The translations under genes and the position numbers were made by a program. A stretch of DNA of 64,000 bases, taken from contig JBHIXX010000007.1 in NCBI GenBank assembly GCA_041984585.1, positions 1 to 64,000 on the forward strand. The letters run 5' to 3'. Positions 43,468 to 53,312 of this stretch are shown in pieces. The notes beneath the pieces were generated by a model that searched no databases, was not told the origin of the DNA, and worked only from the letters and a program-made list of their open reading frames with translations. The stretch is from Pseudolysinimonas_A sp041984585. Lineage in GTDB: Bacteria; Actinomycetota; Actinomycetes; Actinomycetales; Microbacteriaceae. Within the stretch, counting starts at the first letter, position 1. Every line of letters begins with the position of its first letter.

Positions 43468-45243
43468 GTGACCAACCGCGAGGTGGCCGGAGCCGTGCAC
43501 GCACGGTTCGACCGCTGGTGGAACGGGGTGTCGCTGCGCGCCAAGGTCACCGGCGTCGTCGTCGCGCTGCTCGCGTTCGGTCTCACCATCGCCGGGGCCG
43601 GCACGATCACCGTGCTCAACAGCTACCTGCTCGAACAGGTCGACTCGCAGATCGACGGCGCCCTGTCGACCATCGACCAGCCCTTCCAGATCGAGCAGGC
43701 CCGCCCCTACGGCGGCGGATCGGGCATCACCACCCCGTACTACATCGGCGCGATCTCGGCGGACGGCACGATCGTCGCCGACAACCTCGACGAGAGCTAC
43801 GACGAGGTGCGGCCGGTGCTGGCCGACCTGACGCTGATCGAGGTCGCCAAGCTCGAGGGCCACCTCACGGTGACCAACGAGGCGGGCACCGCCCAGTGGC
43901 GCATCACCGCCGTGCCGTTCGGGGTGGGCGTCGGCACCGAGCAGGCGACCCTGGTCGTGGGGCGCAGCCTCGGCGACATGAACCGGATCATCGGCCGCTA
44001 CACCGCGATCTTCCTCGCGTTCTCGCTCGGTGTGCTGCTGATGAGCGCCGCGGCGGCGCAGCTGCTCGTGACGAGCGCGTTCGCCCCGCTGCGCGACGTG
44101 GAGCGCACCGCGGCCCGCTTCGCCGCCGGCGACTACAGCCAGCGCCTCGGCGGAGCGACCCCGAACACCGAGGTCGGCCGCCTCAACCGCTCGCTCAACA
44201 CGATGCTCGCCCGCATCGACCGGGCGTTCGCCGACCGCGACCGCAGCGTTGACCAGATGCGGCGCTTCGTCGGCGACGCCAGCCACGAGCTGCGCACGCC
44301 GCTGGTCTCGCTCCGCGGGTACGCCGAGCTGTACCGGATGGGGGCCCTCTCCTCGAAGGAGGAGGTCGGCCAGGCGATGGACCGCATCGAGCGCGAGGCG
44401 ATCCGGATGGGCACCCTCGTCGAGGACCTGCTCGAGCTGGCGCGCCTCGACGAGGTCGACCGCCCGCTCGAGCGCAAGCCGCTCGACCTGCTGCCGATCG
44501 CGCAGGACGCCGTGCTCGACGCGTCGGCATCCGCCCCGGAGCGCCGGATCACGCTGGTGCTGCCGGGGCCGGCGGATGCCGCGCAGGCGACGTCGGCGTC
44601 CGAGCCGACCGAGCCGGTCACCGTCGTCGACCCGGCCGACGACGACCACCCGGTCGGGGTTCGCGAGCGGGCCGCCCTCGCGCGCGCCGCACGGCGCCCG
44701 GGCGCCTCGGCGGGGGCGTTCTCGTTCGCCGGCACGCGGCTGGCCCGCCTGCGGCGGCGCCGTCCGGATGCCGCGTCGGCGACGGAGCGAGCGGAGACCT
44801 CGCCGCTCGGCCCGATCGTGCTGGCCGAAGAGGACAAGGTGCGGCAGGTGGTGACGAACCTGATGGGCAACGCCCTGCGGTTCACCCCGCCCGACACCCC
44901 GATCGAGGTGGTGGTCGAGGTCGACCGCGACCGCCGGTTCGGCGTCATCTCGGTCGTGGACCACGGCGACGGCATCCCGCCGCAGCTGCGGGAGAAGATC
45001 TTCCAGCGCCTGTGGCGCGCCGACACCTCGCGCACCCGCGACACCGGCGGCAGCGGACTGGGGCTCGCCATCGTCGCCGGCATCGTGGCGGCCCACCAGG
45101 GTCACGTCGAGGTGCTGGAGACCCCGGGCGGCGGCGCCACGTTCCGGGTCAGCCTGCCGCAGCCGCCCCTCCCCACCACGGAGACCGAGGCGTCCTCCCC
45201 AGCCCCGTCGCGGGGCGGACGGGGGCGCGCACCGCGTCGCTAG
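43468..45243 (+). CDS. Sensor histidine kinase with insertion in catalytic domain
   Basis: A 591-residue kinase. TM1 (about 27-50), an outer sensor domain of about 130 residues, TM2 (about 180-203), HAMP, and dimerisation domain with phosphoacceptor H273 (FVGDASHELRTPLVSLRGYAE). The ATPase domain has N box NLMGNALRF, G1 DHGDGIP, F box FQRLWR and G2 GGSGLGLAIV. Between the dimerisation domain and N box lies an unusual Ala/Arg/Pro-rich insert of about 80 residues (366-447), likely disordered. GTG start 43468. Cognate to the regulator 31 nt upstream. Confidence 0.92.
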   Translation: MTNREVAGAVHARFDRWWNGVSLRAKVTGVVVALLAFGLTIAGAGTITVLNSYLLEQVDSQIDGALSTIDQPFQIEQARPYGGGSGITTPYYIGAISADGTIVADNLDESYDEVRPVLADLTLIEVAKLEGHLTVTNEAGTAQWRITAVPFGVGVGTEQATLVVGRSLGDMNRIIGRYTAIFLAFSLGVLLMSAAAAQLLVTSAFAPLRDVERTAARFAAGDYSQRLGGATPNTEVGRLNRSLNTMLARIDRAFADRDRSVDQMRRFVGDASHELRTPLVSLRGYAELYRMGALSSKEEVGQAMDRIEREAIRMGTLVEDLLELARLDEVDRPLERKPLDLLPIAQDAVLDASASAPERRITLVLPGPADAAQATSASEPTEPVTVVDPADDDHPVGVRERAALARAARRPGASAGAFSFAGTRLARLRRRRPDAASATERAETSPLGPIVLAEEDKVRQVVTNLMGNALRFTPPDTPIEVVVEVDRDRRFGVISVVDHGDGIPPQLREKIFQRLWRADTSRTRDTGGSGLGLAIVAGIVAAHQGHVEVLETPGGGATFRVSLPQPPLPTTETEASSPAPSRGGRGRAPRR

Positions 45244-45246
45244 CGT
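45241..45246 (+). promoter_or_regulatory. -10 box TAGCGT overlapping kinase stop codon
   Basis: The kinase stop TAG (45241-45243) is also the first half of a -10 box 7 nt before ATG 45254 of the WXG100 gene, so that gene can be expressed independently as a leaderless mRNA. Confidence 0.5.
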
Positions 45247-45253
45247 CCGGGGC

Positions 45254-45544
45254 ATGACGCGCTACCAGGTTGACAGCGAGGCGGTCGCTGCGGCGACCAC
45301 CGGGATCCAGGCGGCGATGGGCCGCATCCAGGCGGAGGTCGGCGGGCTCCGGTCACGCCTCACCGAACTGCAGGGCTCGTGGAACGGACCGGCCGCGGTC
45401 GCGTTCCAGGGCGTGGTCGCCGACTGGACCGCGACCCAGGCCCGGGTCGAGGAGAGCCTCGCCCAGATCGGCACCGCGCTCGGCCAGGCGGGGCGGCAGT
45501 ACGCCGAGATCGAGATGCAGAACGCCCGGCTGTTCGGGCGCTGA
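45254..45544 (+). CDS. WXG100-family protein (EsxA-like)
   Basis: A 96-residue helical hairpin protein with the W-x-G turn in LQGSWNGPAAVAFQGVVADW and amphipathic helices on both sides. Such proteins are substrates of type VII (ESX) secretion. No EccC ATPase or other secretion gene lies in the window, so it is an orphan here. It ends with a few residues after ARLFGR; a YxxxD/E export signal is not clear (QYAEIEMQNARLF contains YAEIE). The promoter box lies in the end of the kinase gene. Confidence 0.9.
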   Translation: MTRYQVDSEAVAAATTGIQAAMGRIQAEVGGLRSRLTELQGSWNGPAAVAFQGVVADWTATQARVEESLAQIGTALGQAGRQYAEIEMQNARLFGR

Positions 45545-45562
45545 GCCACCGGGAACGACGAA

Positions 45563-45592
45563 GCGGGCGGCCCCCCGAGGGGGACCGCCCGC
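45563..45592. terminator. Convergent hairpin terminator, WXG100 / groEL
   Basis: A GC-rich inverted repeat (GCGGGCGG ... CCGCCCGC with C6/G5 continuing the stem) sits between the two convergent genes. It lacks a strong T run on either side, so it may act with Rho or as a stability hairpin. Confidence 0.6.
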
Positions 45593-45614
45593 GTGTCGTC
45601 CGAAGACGGGACTC

Positions 45615-47243
<1,629 letters not shown>

Positions 47244-47307
47244 GGGTGTTGTCGTCCCTCCCGGACGTTGTTTCCAAGCACTGTCTCGCGCCCACGAGAG
47301 GGGCGCA

Positions 47308-47334
47308 CTGGCACTCGCGGCCAGCGAGTGCCAG
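47308..47334 (-). promoter_or_regulatory. CIRCE operator 1 (HrcA site)
   Basis: CTGGCACTC-N9-GAGTGCCAG, a perfect 9-bp inverted repeat with the standard 9-base spacer, 64 nt upstream of groEL and probably just after the transcript start. Confidence 0.95.
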
Positions 47335-47339
47335 AGATC

Positions 47340-47369
47340 AGTCTGGCACTCGCCCCCGGGGAGTGCAAG
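47340..47369 (-). promoter_or_regulatory. groEL promoter overlapping CIRCE operator 2
   Basis: CTGGCACTC-N9-GAGTGCAAG (47343-47369) is a second CIRCE with one mismatch pair. On the minus strand TTGCAC (47368..47363) and CAGACT (47345..47340) stand 17 nt apart, a credible -35/-10 pair contained within this operator. Confidence 0.75.
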
Positions 47370-47477
47370 CCGACGCGGGGCGGCGGCGCGGGGCGCCCGT
47401 CGCGACGGTTCGGCGACCGACGCCGACGGCGCGACGGCGCGCGCGACCGACCCGCGACGCGGGGTCGGAGAGGCGGA

Positions 47478-47681
47478 TCAGGCGACCGGGCGCACGCCCT
47501 CGGCCTGCGGGCCCTTGGAGCCGGTGCCGACCTCGAACTGGACCGCCTGGCCCTCCTCGAGGGTCTTGTAGCCGCTCATGTCGATCGCGGAGTAGTGGAC
47601 GAACACGTCCTGCCCGTCCTCAGCGGTGATGAAGCCGAAGCCCTTCTCGGCGTTGAACCACTTCACGGTCCCGTTCGGCAT
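47478..47681 (-). CDS. cspA: CspA-type cold-shock protein
   Basis: A 67-residue single cold-shock domain: TVKWFNAEKGFGFI (RNP1), DVFVHYSAI (RNP2), and the C-terminal GPQAEGVRPV. ATG 47681 is chosen (family N-terminus MPNGTVKW, Shine-Dalgarno AGGGAG about 7 nt upstream) over GTG 47690. It should bind single-stranded RNA and DNA as a chaperone. Confidence 0.93.
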   Translation of the reverse strand: MPNGTVKWFNAEKGFGFITAEDGQDVFVHYSAIDMSGYKTLEEGQAVQFEVGTGSKGPQAEGVRPVA

Positions 47682-47714
47682 CCGTGCCACTCCCTGTCAT
47701 GCCTGGTGTCCCGA

Positions 47715-47720
47715 ATGGTA
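47715..47720 (-). promoter_or_regulatory. Probable -10 box of cspA
   Basis: TACCAT on the minus strand, giving a leader of about 27 nt. The rest of 47721-47845 holds palindromic GC-rich sequence and a short AT-rich stretch (about 47785-47810), with no gene. Confidence 0.35.
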
Positions 47721-47845
47721 GCCAGCCGAACGGGCCCGATCGGCCCGGAAAGCCGCCCCGACGGGGCCGGGAGGGGAGATTCAACAGAGATTAAACATCC
47801 GCGTAACACAGTGGCCGCCGAGGCCCCGGGGAGACGCCGTCCGGG

Positions 47846-48415
47846 TCAGCCCGCGGGGACGTAGTCGGTGCCGAGGAGGATGGTCACCGGCGCGCCGAGG
47901 TACGCGTCCGAGAGCACGATCTCACCCGCGCCGAGCAGCTCCGCGAGGCCCAGCGCGATGCCCTCGTAATCGGTGGTGTGGTAGAAGATCGTCGTCGTCT
48001 CCTCGGTGCGGTTCGAGGCGTTCGCGCGGGCCGGGTCGGGCCAGTTCGCGGCCTCGATCTGGTCGCCCGCCGTGTTCTGCAGCCCCTGGGTCTCGGTGCC
48101 GTTGAGCACCGAGATGGTCAGGTCGAGGTCGGGGTCGACGGTCGAGGGGTCGGTGACCGGCTCGACGGTCTCGGTCGGCTCGGTCGTCGGCTCACCTGTG
48201 GTCTCGCCGGCGCCGAAGCTGGGCAGGTCGAACTGGAAGGTCGGGTCGTAGCGCGACAGCCCGTAGAGTCCGCCGGCGACGAGGATGCCGGTGGCCAGCG
48301 CCGCCCAGGCGAACGCGATCCAGCCGCGACCGCGCGGGGCGGGCGCACGGTGCGCGCCGACCCGGGTGAGGTCGTCGGGGGTCTCGTCGAAGCGATCGGG
48401 CGGGAAGGCGGCCAT
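47846..48415 (-). CDS. LytR_C domain membrane protein
   Basis: A 189-residue protein with a cytoplasmic N-terminus, one membrane helix (about 32-55), a Thr/Glu/Pro-rich linker (GEPTTEPTETVEPVTDPSTVD) and an outer LytR_C domain (DLTISVLNGTETQGLQNTAGDQIEAANW ... TTIFYHTTDYEGIALGLAELLG). LytR_C domains accompany LCP enzymes and may bind cell-wall polymers. It starts 6 nt after the DUF3263 gene, forming an operon. Confidence 0.85.
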   Translation of the reverse strand: MAAFPPDRFDETPDDLTRVGAHRAPAPRGRGWIAFAWAALATGILVAGGLYGLSRYDPTFQFDLPSFGAGETTGEPTTEPTETVEPVTDPSTVDPDLDLTISVLNGTETQGLQNTAGDQIEAANWPDPARANASNRTEETTTIFYHTTDYEGIALGLAELLGAGEIVLSDAYLGAPVTILLGTDYVPAG

Positions 48416-48421
48416 CCGGTC

Positions 48422-48775
48422 TCAGTCCTGGTGTCGGTGGGATGCGGTCGTGGGACCGGGTCGTGCGGTTCCGCGCGCCGCGCGGCGGTGGTCGCGGAGG
48501 CGCTGCAGCCGCCTCACCAGCAACGGGTCGTGCCGGAGGGCGGGCGGCGAATCGAGCACCGCATAGAGCATTTGATAGTACCGAGCTGGGGAGACGCCGA
48601 ACTCGGCCCGGATGGCGGCGTCGCGCGACCCCTGCGCCGACTCGCGGGCGCGCTCGAAGGCGAGCAGCCGGCGCGCCTGATCGCCGAGGCCCGCGGCATC
48701 CGCGGCCGAGCCGGCGGAGCGATCCGCCCGGTCGGCGAGGTCGTGCTCCGGGACGTCGGGGGTGGTGGTCGTCAC
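48422..48775 (-). CDS. DUF3263 protein
   Basis: A 117-residue protein. The DUF3263 core ARRLLAFERARES ... AIRAEFGVSPARYYQMLYAVLDSPPALRHDPLLVRRL resembles a sigma-like helix-turn-helix segment. Function unknown; it is found next to LytR_C genes in Actinobacteria. GTG 48775 has a strong GGAGGAGG upstream, which excludes the longer frame. Confidence 0.85.
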   Translation of the reverse strand: MTTTTPDVPEHDLADRADRSAGSAADAAGLGDQARRLLAFERARESAQGSRDAAIRAEFGVSPARYYQMLYAVLDSPPALRHDPLLVRRLQRLRDHRRAARGTARPGPTTASHRHQD

Positions 48776-48797
48776 GTCGTCCTCCTCCGACCCGAGC

Positions 48798-49829
48798 CTA
48801 GGCGGCACCACCGGCGCCACCCGGATGCCCCGACCCGGAGAGCCACGACATCCGGTCGCCGTGCGGGGCGACGTCGGCGATCGGCTCCTCGTCGAGTGAG
48901 AGCACGAAGCCGGTGGGGTCGGGGCAGTCGAGCCGGGCGCGGCGCTCCGCCACCCGCGGCAGCACCCCGCGACCCTCGAGCGCGACCAGCCGCGCCCCGC
49001 GGGCGCGCACCGCGTCGGGGAACGCGGCGCGCGCCTCCGGGGCGAGGTAGACGAGGGTGCCGAGCGACGCGACCACGAGCTCGGCGTCGGCGGGGGCGCC
49101 TGCCAGCGCCGCATCGAGCCCGGCGAGGGCGTCGCCGCCCACCACCTCCGGCGGATCGCTCCGCGCGGTGGCGAGCGCCGCGCGGAGCCGGGCGCGGCGA
49201 TCGGGCCGGTCGGCCGGGATGAGCGCCTCGAGCCAGGCGGCGTCGGTCTCGGGGTGCAGCGGGTCGAGGTCGAGGCCGCGGCGCCACACGATGTCCGGGA
49301 GCCGCCGGGGCGCGGCGCCGACCCCGCTCACGACGCACTCGACGAGCGGATCGCCGTCGCCCAGGTCGACGGCAGCCCTGTCACCGCCCGGCGCGACGCC
49401 CTCCGCTGCCGCGGCGGAGAACCGGTAGCGGTAGCGGTCGGGCAGCAGACAGAGTCCCGCCGACGCGCCCACCTCGAGCAGCGCGATCGGCCCGGCGATG
49501 CGCGCCAGCGCGGCGACCAGAGGCGCGCACCTCCCCACCTCGTTGGTCTGGGTGCGGCGGCGCGACGCCTCGTCGACCAGCCGATCGGCGTGGGCGAGCA
49601 GCCACTCGCGGAACGCCGGATAGCCGCCGATCGGCGCGCCGAGCAGGGTCGCGACCGAGAACACGAGCGACGGCTGCCGACGCTCGCGCGGCAGCCGGTC
49701 GAGCACGGCGAGCACCTCCGGGTCGTCGCGGACCCCGGTCGCCCAGGCGACGTGCAGCGCGCTGTGACCCGCCAGGTCGCGCGTCGCCCGGTCGTACCAG
49801 TCGGCGGTCGCGCTGCCGTCGGATGCCAT
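48798..49829 (-). CDS. DUF2332 protein (SAM-methyltransferase-like)
   Basis: A 343-residue DUF2332 protein. QTNEVGRCAPLVAALARIAGPIALLEVGASAGLCLLPDRY is the family hallmark and looks like a Rossmann SAM-binding motif, but no activity is established. WRRGLDLDPLHPETDAAWLEALI and ELVVASLGTLVYL follow as in the family. ATG 49829 starts MASDGSATADWYDRA. It ends 22 nt before the DUF3263 gene. Confidence 0.87.
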   Translation of the reverse strand: MASDGSATADWYDRATRDLAGHSALHVAWATGVRDDPEVLAVLDRLPRERRQPSLVFSVATLLGAPIGGYPAFREWLLAHADRLVDEASRRRTQTNEVGRCAPLVAALARIAGPIALLEVGASAGLCLLPDRYRYRFSAAAAEGVAPGGDRAAVDLGDGDPLVECVVSGVGAAPRRLPDIVWRRGLDLDPLHPETDAAWLEALIPADRPDRRARLRAALATARSDPPEVVGGDALAGLDAALAGAPADAELVVASLGTLVYLAPEARAAFPDAVRARGARLVALEGRGVLPRVAERRARLDCPDPTGFVLSLDEEPIADVAPHGDRMSWLSGSGHPGGAGGAA

Positions 49830-49864
49830 GCGGGCATCCTCGCAGCGCGACCGCCGATCCGAGC

Positions 49865-52630
49865 TCAGGCCGCGCGCCGCCGGAGGAGGACGGCGACCAG
49901 GATGGCGACGAGCACCGCGAGGACGACGAGCCCGCCGATCACCCACGGCAGCGGGGACGACGCCGAGGCGGGCTCGGCGTCCACCTCCGCACCGTCATCC
50001 GTCGTGGCGACCGGCTCGGCGCAGTCCTCGCCCACGGCGACGACCAGCGTCACCGGGTCGAGCTCGCTGCCCGCCTCGTAGGTGCCGAACGCGGCGGCGC
50101 CCGACTCGGTCAGGGTCGCCGGGATGCCCGCGAGGGTGAGCGACTCGCCCTCGATGACCTCGGCCGCCGCGACGTCGAGGGCGGCGAACTCGATGCCGAT
50201 CGCCGACACCTCGTCACCCTCCTGCGTGGTGCCGGTGACATCCAGGAAGAGGATGCCAGTGTCGCCCTCGAGCACGATCCGCGGGTTCGCGATGGTCGTG
50301 TCGAGCGCCCCGCCGTGCCCGGTGAAGCGCACCGACCCGTCGAACGCGAGGTCGGCCAGGGTGCCCTCGGCGGCGAATCCGCCCTCCTCGGTGGTCCAGC
50401 CGAAGTTCGGCGTCTCGTAGGTCGCCCCGTCGGCGACGGTCCACTCGCCGTTGGCGATCGACCCGTCGATGTAGGCGCGGAACGACTCCTTGAAGCCCCA
50501 GCTCAGCGCGGCCGCGTCCACCGGGCAGCCGACCGCATCCGCCGCCGTGATGTCGAGCACGACACCCCGGTCGACCGAGCCCTGGAACGTGAGGGTGTGC
50601 TCGCCGGTGAGACCCGACGGCAGCCGGCCCGACCAGGTGACGACGCCGTCGGCATCCGCGGTCACGTCCTCGGCCAGCACGATCGGGTCCGAGTAGACGA
50701 CGACCAGGATGCCGTCCTCGTTCGGCTGGAAGCCGTCCGCCGTGGCGGTGACCTCGCCGCCCTCGGCGGTCCCGCCGGAGACGACGGTGATGCCGGAGTT
50801 CGACGGCGGGGTCGCCGCCGGTCCGCCGGTCGATCCCGTCGACGCCACCGCGAAGGTGTCGAGCGTGAGCGGCGCCCACGCGTCGAGCGTGCGGTTGGTG
50901 ACCGACAGCCCGTGCGCCGCGAAGGTGCCCACGCCGTAGTCGCCGCCGAGGCTCATCGCGTTGGCCGGGATCGTCAGCGTGGTCGTGAACGCTCCGCCCG
51001 ACAGTGCGGATGCCGGAACCCAGGCGCTGACGATCCAGCCGCTCGAGCCGGGCACCGATCCGGGCTGCCAGGTCGACGACGAGCCGACGACGACGTACAC
51101 GCCGTTCGCGGCGCCCGCCCCGGTGTAGCCGCGTCCCGACACGGTGAGGGAGTTCGAGACGGTCGGGTTGACGGTCGACGGGCTCACGCTGAGCGCCACC
51201 GAAGCGGGCGCGCCCGGGTCGGTCGGCGTGCCGCCCCCGCCCCCGCTCCCGCCGTCGTCGACCGCGGCGAAGGTGACCGGGACGAACTGGTCGTACAGGT
51301 ACGGGTTGTCGGTGTTCGACTCCGAGAACGCGTGATACAGCCGCACGAACACGCCGCACTGCTCGCCACCATCCGCGGCATCCGCGCACTCGTGCTCACC
51401 GAACGACGCCGGCAGATCCATCTCCACCGAGAACGTCCACCGCCCGTCCGACACCGTGCCCGTCGCCGGAACGTACCCGCCGTACATCGACACCGAACTC
51501 ACGTACTGCTGCACCGACGACTCACACGCGTCACCCGTCGCACGACCCGCCGACGACGACCCCGGCGTCTCACCCGGCTCCACACAGAACATCAGGTACA
51601 CACCCGTCGCGACATCCCCCGACGACGTCTCCACCACCGACGGGAACGACCCCGACACCGTCACCGTGTCCCCATCCGCCAGATCCACCGACGGCGACAC
51701 CTCGATCGAGCCCGAGAGGTCGGGCTCCGGGTCGCTCTCCGGGTCGGTCTCGGGCCACTCGACCTCGAGCGACACGATCGCGTCGAGGCCGCGCTCGGTG
51801 ACCGAGCAGCCGTGGGCGCAGAACGCGGACACGGAGTAGGCGGTGCCTTCCTGCAGCGTGTCGGCGGGGATCTCGAGCGTGGCCGTGAACGCCCCGTCGG
51901 TGATCAGCACGGCCGGAACGAAGGCCGAGTCGATGAAGTCCTCCGCGTCCGGGGTGCTGCCCGGCGACCACGCCGCGGTCTCGCCCACGTTCACGTAGAC
52001 GCCGTCGTAGTCGGTCGCGGCGTCGAAGCCCGACCCGCTGACGGTGACGGTCGCCGCCGCGGTCGGGTCGACCGCGCCCGAGGTCACCGCGAGTGCCGGA
52101 TCGGCCTCCTCGTCGCCCTCGCCCGAGCCCTCACCGGAGCCCTCGCCGCCGTCGCCCTCACCGGAGCCCTCGTCGGGCCACGAGACCACGAGCGCGGTCT
52201 CGGCGTCGAGGCTGCGGTCGGTGAGTGAGCAGCCGTGCGCGCAGAACGCCATCACGGAGTACTCGGTGCCCTCCTGCAGGGTGTCGGCCGGGATCGTCAG
52301 CGTCGTGCTGAACGCGCCGTCGACGATCGAGGCCGTCGGCACGAACGCCGAGTCGATGAACCCCGACGAGGGCGGCGTCGACCCGGGCGACCACATCGAG
52401 CTTTCGCCGACGTTGACGTAGACGCCCTGGGCGGCCGCGCCGACCTCGAAGCCGGTCCCGCTGACGGTGACGGTCGCCGTCGCGGTCGGGTCGACGGCGC
52501 CCGACGGGACGCTCAGCGCGGGCCCGACGGCGAGGGCCGGGATCGCGGGGATGCCGATGAGGGCGAGGACGGCGCTCAGCAGCAGGGCGAGCAGGACGGC
52601 GGCGCGTGGGCGCGCGGGTGCGTGGGGCAC
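49865..52630 (-). CDS. Membrane-anchored HtaA-domain surface protein with Ig-like repeats
   Basis: A 921-residue secreted protein. Signal peptide 1-34; repeat modules at about 38-151, 178-292 and 475-592 (each with an AVDPTATATVTVSG-like strand, GVYVNVGES and LTIPADTLQEG); a different Cys-bearing module at about 305-456; an Ig-like module at 610-700; an HtaA domain at about 706-864 (LSWGFKESFRAYIDGSI, VRFTGHGGALDTTIANP); an Ala/Glu/Asp linker; membrane helix 895-915 and RRR stop-transfer. HtaA domains bind heme in Corynebacterium; Y720 and H772 match the ligand-associated Tyr/His. Two iron boxes lie upstream. Heme capture is therefore likely, but no heme transporter is in the window. Confidence 0.88.
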   Translation of the reverse strand: MPHAPARPRAAVLLALLLSAVLALIGIPAIPALAVGPALSVPSGAVDPTATATVTVSGTGFEVGAAAQGVYVNVGESSMWSPGSTPPSSGFIDSAFVPTASIVDGAFSTTLTIPADTLQEGTEYSVMAFCAHGCSLTDRSLDAETALVVSWPDEGSGEGDGGEGSGEGSGEGDEEADPALAVTSGAVDPTAAATVTVSGSGFDAATDYDGVYVNVGETAAWSPGSTPDAEDFIDSAFVPAVLITDGAFTATLEIPADTLQEGTAYSVSAFCAHGCSVTERGLDAIVSLEVEWPETDPESDPEPDLSGSIEVSPSVDLADGDTVTVSGSFPSVVETSSGDVATGVYLMFCVEPGETPGSSSAGRATGDACESSVQQYVSSVSMYGGYVPATGTVSDGRWTFSVEMDLPASFGEHECADAADGGEQCGVFVRLYHAFSESNTDNPYLYDQFVPVTFAAVDDGGSGGGGGTPTDPGAPASVALSVSPSTVNPTVSNSLTVSGRGYTGAGAANGVYVVVGSSSTWQPGSVPGSSGWIVSAWVPASALSGGAFTTTLTIPANAMSLGGDYGVGTFAAHGLSVTNRTLDAWAPLTLDTFAVASTGSTGGPAATPPSNSGITVVSGGTAEGGEVTATADGFQPNEDGILVVVYSDPIVLAEDVTADADGVVTWSGRLPSGLTGEHTLTFQGSVDRGVVLDITAADAVGCPVDAAALSWGFKESFRAYIDGSIANGEWTVADGATYETPNFGWTTEEGGFAAEGTLADLAFDGSVRFTGHGGALDTTIANPRIVLEGDTGILFLDVTGTTQEGDEVSAIGIEFAALDVAAAEVIEGESLTLAGIPATLTESGAAAFGTYEAGSELDPVTLVVAVGEDCAEPVATTDDGAEVDAEPASASSPLPWVIGGLVVLAVLVAILVAVLLRRRAA

Positions 52631-52673
52631 GACAGCTCCAGGGGGATGAGCCGGGTAATCCGGCAGGAATGAC

Positions 52674-52692
52674 TTAGCTAAGGCTCAGCTAA
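52674..52692. promoter_or_regulatory. DtxR/IdeR iron box 1
   Basis: TTAGCTAAGGCTCAGCTAA, a 19-bp palindrome matching the consensus TTAGGTTAGCCTAACCTAA at most positions, 44 bp upstream of the HtaA gene. Confidence 0.8.
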
Positions 52693-52713
52693 CTTCCCTA
52701 CCCCGGGTTTGTC

Positions 52714-52732
52714 AAAGGCAAGCCTTACCTAA
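52714..52732. promoter_or_regulatory. DtxR/IdeR iron box 2
   Basis: AAAGGCAAGCCTTACCTAA, with a well-conserved right half (AGCCTTACCTAA), 40 bp from box 1. The pair probably allows tight iron repression of the HtaA gene. The rest of 52631-52882 holds the msrB leader with GGAGG. Confidence 0.75.
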
Positions 52733-52882
52733 ACAGATCGTTCCACCCGGGTTCGGCGCCGCCCGCGGGCGTTCCGAGGGCGTCACCACCGTCCACCGGG
52801 AACGAAACAGAGCCCGCTCCGGTTGAATGGGGAGACGGGCGAGGGCCGCATCCCCGGCCCCGGACGACGCGGAGGACGCGAC

Positions 52883-53302
52883 ATGGACACCACCGGCAAG
52901 CAGTACGCCGTCGACAAGACCGACGAGCAGTGGCGCGACGAGCTCGGCGACGAGCAGTACCGCGTGCTGCGCGAGGCGGGCACCGAGCGGGCATGGACGG
53001 GCGAGCTGCTCGACGAGCACCGCTCCGGCCTCTACGCCTGCGGCGCGTGCGGCGCCGAGCTCTTCCAGAGCGGCACCAAGTTCGACTCCGGATGCGGCTG
53101 GCCCAGCTTCTACGAGTCGGTGAAGCCGGAGGCCGTGGAGCTGATCGAGGACACCTCGCTCGGCATGGTGCGCACCGAGGTGCGCTGCGCCAGCTGCGGC
53201 TCCCACCTGGGGCACGTCTTCCCCGACGGCTTCGGCACCCCGACCGGCCTGCGCTACTGCATGAACTCGGTGTCGCTGACGTTCACCGCCGACGAGTCCT
53301 GA
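52883..53302 (+). CDS. msrB: Peptide-methionine (R)-S-oxide reductase
   Basis: A 139-residue MsrB. Zinc Cys pairs C53/C56 (CGAC) and C102/C105 (CASC), SGCGWPSFYESV, HLGHVFPDGFGTPTGLRYCMNS with catalytic C126. It repairs methionine-R-sulfoxide. ATG 52883 has GGAGG. The divergent gene is iron-regulated; whether box 2 also affects msrB is unknown. Confidence 0.96.
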   Translation: MDTTGKQYAVDKTDEQWRDELGDEQYRVLREAGTERAWTGELLDEHRSGLYACGACGAELFQSGTKFDSGCGWPSFYESVKPEAVELIEDTSLGMVRTEVRCASCGSHLGHVFPDGFGTPTGLRYCMNSVSLTFTADES

Positions 53303-53312
53303 GCGGCCGGCG

